Shown here: piece by piece, positions 57,374 to 64,000 of the stretch
How positions within the stretch are numbered: the first letter of the stretch is position 1
How the letters are laid out: every line of letters starts with the position of its first letter
NCBI GenBank assembly: GCA_948474755.1
Contig: CAOLHI010001241.1
Coordinates: 62,001 to 126,000 of the forward strand
Direction of reading: 5' to 3'
DNA from: Ctenosaura bakeri
Lineage: Eukaryota > Chordata > Lepidosauria > Squamata > Iguanidae
Length of the DNA stretch: 64,000 nucleotides
Made by a program: the position numbers and the translations under genes
The notes under the pieces: model-generated
What the model saw: only the letters and a program-made list of their open reading frames with translations
The model's database searches: none
What the model was told of the DNA's origin: nothing

Positions 57374-57931
57374 TGTCAGAGTTCAACTCCCAGCCCCTGC
57401 TTAACTGCCAGCAAGGGAAGGGAACCAATAGTACTTGCCCAAAAGGAGGAGGCAGTGGGAAGCATCCAGTGTAACAATCAAGTAGAAACGCTGAGTTGAG
57501 CCAAAGTCAAGGTCAATCCAAAATGTCAAGAATGCCAACAGTCAGTCCAAAAGGTCAAGAAAGCCAGAATACAAGGGTCATGGGAGCTTAAGTAGTGATT
57601 TGCTACAAGCAAACAGCAAGCCACACTGACCGACTTACATAGCTGAGGAGGACGGGTGCTTCTTTCTCATCAATGTTCTATTTTCTCAGGCTCACCAAAA
57701 CAGCTTCCCTCTGAGCTGCTATCTTTGGTCTCCTCTGTGACTGAGAGCTGGAGGGCAAAGGTGGATCTGATTCCCCCAAATCATTGCTGGCCCCTTCTCC
57801 CTGCAACAACTCTGTCTCAGCTTGTCTTTCTCCTGGTGGGGGTTCTGGCAAGACAGTCTGTTCTATCACTGGCTCTGGCTTTGGCACAATCAATTGCTCA
57901 TCAAATTCTGAGCCGTCATCTATCCCATTAT
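57374..57931 (-). mobile_element. LTR-type retroelement fragment inserted in L2
   Basis: On the minus strand a frame within 58,091-57,678 carries an acidic and proline-rich stretch (EQLIVPKPEPVIEQTVLPEP, GEGASNDLGESDPPLPSSSQ) ending in basic RRPKIAAQREAVLVSLRK. A promoter-like ACTTAAGCTCC (about 57,590) follows, and the terminus is AACTCTGACA (plus-strand TGTCAGAGTT at 57,374), an LTR-like end. The other end has no matching TGTCA, so it is incomplete. Same arrangement as 7,119-7,913. Gypsy-like or endogenous-retrovirus-like; not resolved. Confidence 0.5.
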
Positions 57932-58259
57932 AGTCCAGACTGGCTCGTATACAAAGATACCATCCTTCAGATAGCCTAGGCCCAAGGGGTATAGCATTGT
58001 ATATGTCATAACCAGCATTTTGAATTGTGCGTAGAAATGGACCAGCTACCAGTGGAGCTGTTGCAACACGGGAGTTGCATGTTCTCTGCACCCAGCTGTG
58101 GTTAACAATTTGGCTGCAGTTGTGTCAAGTGAAGTGTCTGAATATTTTTCAAAATCAACCCCACATAAAGCACATTACAGTAATGCAAATTGGGTATAGC
58201 TAATAACCCAAGATAACTTTCGATTTTAAAAAAAATCTGGATTTTTTCCATTTCTTGTT

Positions 58260-58400
58260 TTAAAACTATTTCCTTCATAATAATAATATAATAATAATAA
58301 AATTTATTTATATCTCGCCTCTCCCGACGGATCGAGGCGGTACTACAACAGTACATCAAATACATTAAAAGCAATTAAAACATAACCCATCCTCCCCACT
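58260..58400 (-). mobile_element. SINE/LINE 3' tail with GATCGAGGCGG motif
   Basis: (ATA)n at 58,277-58,298, then TTTATTTATATCTCGCCTCT and CCCGACGGATCGAGGCGGTA. This tail is shared with the SINE at 32,554. No tRNA-like head is attached. Confidence 0.6.
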
Positions 58401-61377
58401 CTCCAACCCATCTAAAAACCCCTAAAATTAATGTGATCTACATTAAACTTGGCTAAAGATTTAAATGCTGCACATGTGTCCTCTGCTTTTTGATGATCTG
58501 CTTTTCAATCATTCTAATCAATCATTCATCCTTTCAACACTTTTCAATTTTAACACAAACCCATCCATTTGATGCATGGTCCGCTCTTTTGACCTATTTT
58601 GTTATGTTTCTGTGATCTTCCAGATGCAGAAGGTTTTTTTTTTTAATGTTTTTTGGTGGCCAAAATGCATTTGCAAGCAAAAAAAAAAAAGAGAGAGAGA
58701 GAGAGTGATTTCCACATTTTGATGATTTTTGGTTTTTGACAGTGCTCTGATCTCTAACTTGCCTGTAAAAGAGAAATATGAATTGTACAGGTAAGATATA
58801 CAGCTTTGAAATGTCTGGTTTTGATTTCATAATTACCAGTGGACTACTGAGCACACCTACTCAGAGTCACTACTGGCCAAGAGGATGTAAAATGCATAAA
58901 GAGTTTGGTTATAAATGTAATGATGAGAACCTTCAGCCAACATAAATATGGGGAACAAAACAGAAGAACAATTCTTTTTTCTTTTAGCATTGGGAAATGT
59001 TGAACATTGCTCGTAACCAAAAATTAAGATACTGTTATACAAATATTCCTCCACAAATTATGCTCATGAAGTAGGAAAAGAAGAAAACAGAGAAATTTTG
59101 TGTAACACCTGGGGGTAGTTCAACACTTGAGGGCAAGAAAGCAATCAGCTAATAAATTCCAAGTACAAAGTGGGAACATCACAAAGCATAAGAGGTCAAT
59201 CTGCAGAGTATTTTAAATGTTTTTTTTTTCATAGCCCTCAACCTATAGAAGACGAATTCTCTCTTGGGCCCTCTTTGAAATATCAGATAGTTGAGATACA
59301 GGTTTCACTCATATTTTATGAATCCTAGTGGAACAGCCCAGTCTGGATTTAAAAACACAAGTCTGGCTGTAGCAGGATGAAAAAAGTCAGAATAAGAAAG
59401 GAGACAGCTGGAAGAGACAGCTAGAAGTTTAACTCTTATAGCAAGAACCCAAAGATGGTATGGTCAACTGAATTTAGGCTGGAGAACATCAGCATTTGAG
59501 CACATGGTTCTATGTAGCCACTATACAACAACAACACTAATAATTAACAATTTAAAGACACTCAAAATCTTTCTGGGGCACCCACCACATTGTCTAATGG
59601 TAGAGCCAGGCCTGCATTCTGGGCAGCAAAAAAAAAAAAGTACTCTTGCACCCAGCAATTAACAGTAAATTGATTCTGTCTCAATCCTAACAGCCAAGAT
59701 ATGAAAAATGTGTCTGACAGAAAATTGGAGAACTGGCCCCTACATCTGCTACTGGCACTTAGTGTTATCTGATGGCAGAAGTATTGATGGCAAATGGAGA
59801 CTGCGTTTGGCCTCCTATTCCACTGTTGGCACTTGATGTCCTATGGCATTTAGGAATGTTTTCGACTTTATGTCACACTGCAGGTGCTGTGTTAGAAGTA
59901 AAATAATTCATTCGACTTTATCTACCAATTAAGTTGGTCCAACATTCTATTTTCAAATATTCATTCACAACCTATTCTATTTGCATCTAGCTCTAATTCT
60001 TAAAAACATGGATTTATCCTAATATAGTTCTTAATTAAGAATCTGTAAAATAGATGGAGCTCTGGCATTTGCTTCTCTTCAACCTAAGGAGCCTGTATTT
60101 AGACATGCGAGTTAAATTTGTACAAAATCCTAAGCTCAAAATGAATCAGACTGATTTGTACAGATTTAGGATTCATCCAGAGGGACCACCAAATTGCCAT
60201 AAAGCAAAGCTGGGCCCTTTCAAAGCGTTCAGAGACATTGACCATGTGTCAGCAAAAAGTTTGCTGCAGATCCGCCCTATAAGGAAAAAGCTAGGTGGGC
60301 GTGGAGGGAAAGGAAGGCCTTCTCAGTGCTCTTTTCTTTCCATTTTCTTTTACTTGGACTTTGTCAGGGAAATAAAGTTATTGGAGGCCACTCCTGTATT
60401 ATCCTAACATTGTGTTACTATGTCTCTGTCACTGCAAAGATGACAGCAACAGCATGCAAGGCTGCCAGGAATGGATAAGGAGCAAGCACTAACAGAGAGA
60501 TGCCAGTGCTCACTGGTTTAATAGGATTCCATTTGCCAGAAAACAGGATATAAATGCAATGAATAAATAAAATAAATAATAGGAGGCTGCTACTGACCTG
60601 AGTCCCCGCCCCCAGTAAAACAGTAATAATTGCCAACACAACAAATTGCCAGTGATTGCCAATGGAGGGCAGGAGGCATGGGAACTTTTAAGCAGGGGTG
60701 AAACTGGTTGGTACTCAGTAGCTGCATACAGCTTCTCATGGCTATTTCTGTGGTCCCGGGTCTCTCTCAAACTTCTCCCTGTCCCTTAGGGTTGCATCTA
60801 GGAATCATGATACTCCTTCTAACCAAATTACAAAAGCATCTCACCCATATACATACCTTATAGGCTTGAGAAACATAAAAGGAAATGATCTTCTGGTCAA
60901 TCCTGTTGTGGTTTTGGTGGCAGGAGGGATTGTTGTTCAGGAGATTGGTGTAGCTATGCCACTTGTGGAATTTCTGATTTATGTACTAAAGGAAAAAACA
61001 TTCTTCCTTTAGAAAAAGATTTTTTCCAAATGTAAAAATGTCAGGACCATAAAAAATACATACCCTGCTAATGTTTTAGTTTTGTATTTCATTTTATCTG
61101 TGGTGCTTAAGTATTTGTGCAAGTAACTTCTCAAAACAATTAAGATGTGTGCATATGTGGAGAGGATGTTGAAATACTGGATGAAATTTGCAGACAAATG
61201 CCAGAATCCTATATGACCTGTTACATTACATAACTTTACATATACCTAGCAGTAAGAAAACCTTTGTTGAATTGTGAAGATGTGTAGGGATCTTGTGCTA
61301 AAGTCCTTTAAAAATTCACCAGAAGCAATGGAAGAACAATCCCCCATGATTTTATGATCTCTCTCTATATATACATT
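58401..61377. other. Non-coding DNA, mostly unique
   Basis: Contains an A10(GA)n tract at 58,680-58,706 and AATAAATAAAATAAATAAT at about 60,562. The 117-codon frame at 60,054-60,407 has no recognisable domain. Confidence 0.4.
58680..58706. repeat. A-run/(GA)n microsatellite
   Basis: About ten A followed by eight to nine GA units. Confidence 0.9.
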
Positions 61378-61658
61378 GCAGTAGTCCCACTCCTATTGTG
61401 GGTGGGGTTGCACTTCCCCTGAGAGAGAGGGTATGTAACTTGGGAGTACTCCTGGATTTATCATTGCCAATGGAGGCTCAAGTGGAGTCCGTATTTCAGA
61501 ATGCTCGAGATCAAGTTTAACTGGTCTACCCACTACAGCAGTGGTTCTCAACCTGTGGGTCGTGACCCCTTTGGGGGTCGAATGACCCTTTCACAGGGGT
61601 CGCCTAAGACCATAGGAAAATACGTATTTCCGATGGTCTTAGGCTCATTCCCTCCTTG

Positions 61659-62150
61659 GTGGTGGTGCGCAAGTGCAAGCCACGCACTCGTGTCCTCCTG
61701 CCCCCTTTGGCCAAAGTGGACAGGAGGACGCGAGCGCGTGGCTCACGCTTGCGCACCACCACTCCTGGGCCTTTTCCACACGTTACCTTATCGCGAAGGT
61801 GGGGGGTGCCGTTCGCGCAAGCAGGTTCTTGCGCGAGGCGCTCTCTTCGCTGCTCCTTCGTCCCGCAGCTGGCTTCCTGGTCACATGACTGCCCCGCCCC
61901 TTCCTTCTGCAGTGCAGCCTGGTAGCTGTAGGCTGTAGGCTGCACTGGGGGAGGAAGGGGCGGGGCAGTCGCATGACCAGGAAGCCAGCTGCAGGATGAA
62001 GGAGCAGCGAAGAGAGCGCCTCGCGCAAGAACCTGCTTGCGTGAATGGCACCCCCCACCTCCACGATAAGGTAACATGCGGAAAAGGCTCAGGAGTGGTT
62101 GTGCGCAAGCGCGAGCCATGCACTCACGTCCTCCTGCCCCCTTTGGCGGG
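61659..62150. repeat. Three copies of a ~45-bp unit in alternating orientation
   Basis: Unit copies: 61,659-61,702 (plus, GGTGGTGGTGCGCAAGTGCA..CGTGTCCTCCTG), 61,721-61,766 (minus, CAGGAGGACGCGAGCGCGTG..GCACCACCACTCC) and about 62,091-62,136 (plus, GGAGTGGTTGTGCGCAAGCG..CACGTCCTCCTG). CCCCCTTTGGC follows copies 1 and 3. Copies 2 and 3 bracket the foldback and extend its symmetry to arms of about 200 bp. Confidence 0.8.
61767..62090. mobile_element. ~324-bp foldback element nested in SPIN
   Basis: The tips GGGCCTTTTCCACACGTTAC and GTAACATGCGGAAAAGGCTC resemble family-E ends. The arms (about 61,767-61,920 and 61,940-62,090) are near-perfect mirrors, for example GGTGGGGGGTGCCGTTCGCG against GTGAATGGCACCCCCCACCT, and GCAGCTGGCTTCCTGGTCAC against GCATGACCAGGAAGCCAGCT. 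The centre is a short GTAGCTGTAGGCTGTAGGCT spacer with a direct repeat. No 3-bp duplication is readable because the symmetry continues outward. Confidence 0.75.
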
Positions 62151-62597
62151 AGCACGTGCAGCCACAGCGTCGCCACAACAGGAGAGGTGGTGCGCCCCCT
62201 GTTCAGAAGGGACTGAAATCGCTCCCCTTCTCCACTACTGGGAGAACTTCCTGTCTGACGGGACAGCTTGGGGGGGCAGCAGCAGCACGAGGGGCAGGCC
62301 CCCTCCTCACCGTGGCCCCTGCCCCACTCAGCATGGAGGGGGGCATTGCGGAAGGGCCAGGGGGCCGCAAGGCGGTGCTTTTCCGGGGGGCAAGCTGCGC
62401 CCGGCACAAAAGACAAAGGTGCTGGGATTCCTCCCCTCCTCGGCCAGAGTCAACACTCTGGAAACTTTTCCCACACTGCCCCCTCAGCGGAAACGAGAGC
62501 GAAGCATAAGCAGAGCCCGGGGGGGTTCTCGGAGTTTTTTCCCAGGGGAGACGCGCGGCTCCTCTTTCCTCTTGCCGGGGGGGAGGAGGCATTGTAA
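62151..62597. other. GC-rich cargo of the SPIN composite
   Basis: About 450 bp of CpG-containing DNA unlike the SPIN ends or the foldback. Frames on both strands (for example from ATG at 62,332) show no recognisable domain. Composition resembles a gene-promoter CpG island or first exon; origin unknown. It stops at TTGTAAATAATAAATAAATA, just before the SPIN right end. Confidence 0.5.
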
Positions 62598-62985
62598 ATA
62601 ATAAATAAATAATTTTATGGTTGGGGGTCACCACAACATGAGGAACTGTATTAAAGGGTCGCAGCATTAGGAAGGTTGAGAACCACTGCACTGCAGTCTT
62701 TCCTGGACAGAGATAATCTTGTCATAGTAGTTCATGCACTGGTAACCTTCTGATTAGATTACTTTAATATCCTCTGTATAGAGCTGTTGCTGAAGATCAC
62801 TTGGAAGCTGCAGCTAATGCAAAATATAGCAGCTCCATTGGAACATCATAAACACATCATATAACAAATTACACTGGTGACCAGCTATGCTTGCGTTGTG
62901 ATTTCAAGGGACTTGTGGTGACATGTAAATCCCTAAGGGGTTTGAAACATAAGTACTTGAAGGAGCCCATATATATGCTTGCCTG

Positions 62986-63554
62986 AGGACTGAGGTCTGC
63001 TTGAGCTCTGTTTTTCCAGACTTAGTCAAGGTGGATTTACAAAATTTCTGATTTCCTGAAATAAGGTTTTGATTTGGACCTGCATCAAACTGGGCAGTCT
63101 TCAAAGAGATCCAAATTATATCTTATGCTTGATATGCTTTTTAGGTTTGAAAGTATTCACTCAAAAAGGGCTTGTTTTGCATTATCATTATGGTAATATT
63201 ATTGTTTTCGTCTTATGGTTAATGTTTATATTAAGTTATATCCGAATGGGCAGCTGTATGGAGGTAGGGGTGATTTTTCATCCCATGACCTTTTCATACA
63301 GAGAGAAATATCACTGCACTGCTATCAAGATAAAGCAAAACCAACTCATTTCTGGTCACCATTTTGGTCTGTTTGGGGAGACTTTTTCAGTTTGTGGGGG
63401 TTGGGGTTCAGGGACCTGGTAAGTGGAAGATGTAAACTGTTCCCTTTCCTGCCTAATTTGAGCCATTGTGACTGTACTTTGACCAAAAAACTGTCAGTTT
63501 TTTTAAAAAGGGGGGGGAGACTTTGGTGGTCAATGTAAAGAGGAGACAGAGCTC
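62986..63554. other. Non-coding DNA
   Basis: Two overlapping frames of 107-117 codons (63,069-63,538) lack domains. G9-type run at about 63,512. Confidence 0.4.
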
Positions 63555-63655
63555 CTGTTGAAGGTCACTTGCTTTATTTACATTTATAAAAAGCCCAATG
63601 TGTTTTGGCCTTTATCAAAGTTGGTTTTCTTCAAAGGTTACACTAAACAAAATAC
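63555..63655 (-). mobile_element. Possible Penelope-like 3' end
   Basis: On the minus strand: CCTTTGAAGAAAACCAACTT, TTGATAAAGGCCAAAACACA and TTGGGCTTTTTATAAATG followed by AATAAAG. The layout TGATAAAGGC..AAAACACATTGG resembles 3' ends of Penelope-like elements, but no second diagnostic block is seen. Confidence 0.3.
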
Positions 63656-64000
63656 AAGTATAATTCTGTTTAATACATTAAGACAACACCAAATTAATTA
63701 TAATCTCTAACAACATATAAATTACATTATTCAACAATCCAAAATGTATATACATAACTTTACACAGAAATTTCTGGAGTTGTAAAATACACTTTCCAAA
63801 GAAATGGACCACTGAGCAAAAGGAACTATAGACTATACACTGGATATTTGTACATGGACTCAGGTAGTCAGCAGAAAGGAAGAACCCCAGGGCTTTTCAC
63901 AAGGATATCTGACGCAATTGTCCTAACTATTACATCAGTCTTTTAATGCCATCCTTATATTAAAGATTGTAAATTTAAATCTTCATTTAAACCTTAGGCT
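63656..64000. other. AT-rich non-coding DNA
   Basis: No repeat family or supported frame. Confidence 0.4.

Larger units (their letters stand above)
56285..58220 (-). mobile_element. L2-clade LINE, split by a CR1 and by an LTR-type fragment
   Basis: Piece 1 (56,285-56,312): TTTATATCCTGCCTTTTTAT, the 3' UTR. Piece 2 (about 57,062-57,373): CTCAAGACAGCTTACAAAAA, then the reverse-complement ORF2 C-terminus (minus translation VVDPRLWNSLPRKARIAPSL). Piece 3 (about 57,932-58,220): ATACCATCCTTCAGATAGCC, TTTTGAATTGTGCGTAGAAA and CTACCAGTGGAGCTGTTGCA, the coding strand farther upstream. The three pieces read in order as one L2 when the CR1 (56,315-57,064) and the LTR-type fragment (57,374-57,931) are disregarded. 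Confidence 0.8.
61539..62688. mobile_element. SPIN (hAT) composite, 1,150 bp, 8-bp TSD
   Basis: Begins CAGTGGTTCTCAACCTGTGG and ends GGAAGGTTGAGAACCACTG, the recognised termini of SPIN hAT transposons. Subterminal parts also match: left ..GGTCGTGACCCCTTTGGGGG.. and the hairpin CCTAAGACCATAGG../..CGATGGTCTTAGG; right TTATGGTTGGGGGTCACCAC and ..GGAACTGTATTAAAGGGTCG. The flanking 8-mers CACTACAG (61,531-61,538) and CACTGCAG (62,689-62,696) agree at 7/8. About 950 bp of GC-rich, non-SPIN interior lies between. No transposase frame is present; the frames of up to 270 codons come from GC-rich inverted repeats. Movement would have needed transposase supplied in trans. Confidence 0.9.
61378..62985 (+). 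mobile_element. L2-clade LINE fragment, split by a SPIN composite
   Basis: Left piece: a frame reads LGVLLDLSLPMEAQVESV up to about 61,538. Right piece: LDRDNLVIVVHALVTF from about 62,702, then weaker matches to about 62,985. These are adjacent blocks in L2-clade ORF2 (LGVLLDPSL..EAQV.., LDRDDL..HALVTS), so the 1,150 bp between them is a later insertion. Frames are broken elsewhere; inactive. Confidence 0.8.

Noticed and set aside
61604..62416. 270-codon open frame on the minus strand, the longest in the window
   Set aside because: It lies across GC-rich inverted repeats; mirror-image frames exist on the other strand and the peptide is repetitive by symmetry. No domain recognised.

Overview
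The window is vertebrate nuclear DNA, most likely from a squamate reptile (lizard or snake). This rests on the repeats: CR1 and L2 LINEs; tRNA/CORE SINEs and a 5S-rRNA-headed SINE that share an RTE/Bov-B-like tail; a tRNA-headed SINE with a GATCGAGGCGG-type tail; Penelope-like 3' ends; and a SPIN (hAT) element, a horizontally transferred family known from squamates and some mammals. No host protein-coding gene, tRNA, rRNA or other cellular RNA gene could be supported. The open frames are either LINE remnants or short unsupported frames. The window is therefore intergenic or deep-intronic.

Layout. 1-23.9 kb: AT-rich single-copy DNA with scattered SINEs, short MITEs (4.4, 12.0, 19.1, 23.7 kb), three ~440-490 bp CpG-rich non-autonomous DNA transposons (5.8, 7.9, 17.9 kb; 'family E'), a retroelement leader/LTR-like block (7.1-7.9 kb), Penelope-like ends and two L2 3' ends (11.5 and 19.9 kb). 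23.9-31.7 kb: an ~8 kb stretch almost free of recognisable repeats. 31.7-34.9 kb: a SINE cluster, one SINE sitting in a CR1 3' end, then an L2 tail. 37.3-39.96 kb: a long decayed CR1 (endonuclease end to RT end) carrying a 303-bp hAT-type MITE. 43.7 kb: 5S-headed SINE. 50.2 kb: fourth family-E copy. 51.8-53.5 kb: internally deleted CR1 with a relative of the same hAT MITE. 54.16-54.66 kb: solo LTR with a perfect 5-bp target duplication. 56.0-58.2 kb: an L2 tail disrupted by a young CR1 (224-codon open frame) and by an LTR-type fragment. 61.4-63.0 kb: an L2 interrupted by a 1,150-bp SPIN composite.

The most interesting object is 61,539-62,688. It has canonical SPIN ends and an 8-bp target duplication (7/8), but the interior is about 950 bp of GC-rich non-SPIN DNA. 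Part of that interior is a ~320-bp foldback whose tips resemble the family-E termini, flanked by three copies of one unit in alternating orientation. The second is family E: four full-length copies with 3-bp target duplications (two perfect), a related internal module, a central hairpin in at least three copies, and a splice-donor-like GGTGAGTA/AGTAAGTA/AGGTAAG near one end of every copy.

Nothing here forms an operon or pathway. All functional statements concern mobile-element biology. Family assignments were made by eye without database searches; boundaries given as approximate are good to about 10-30 bp.
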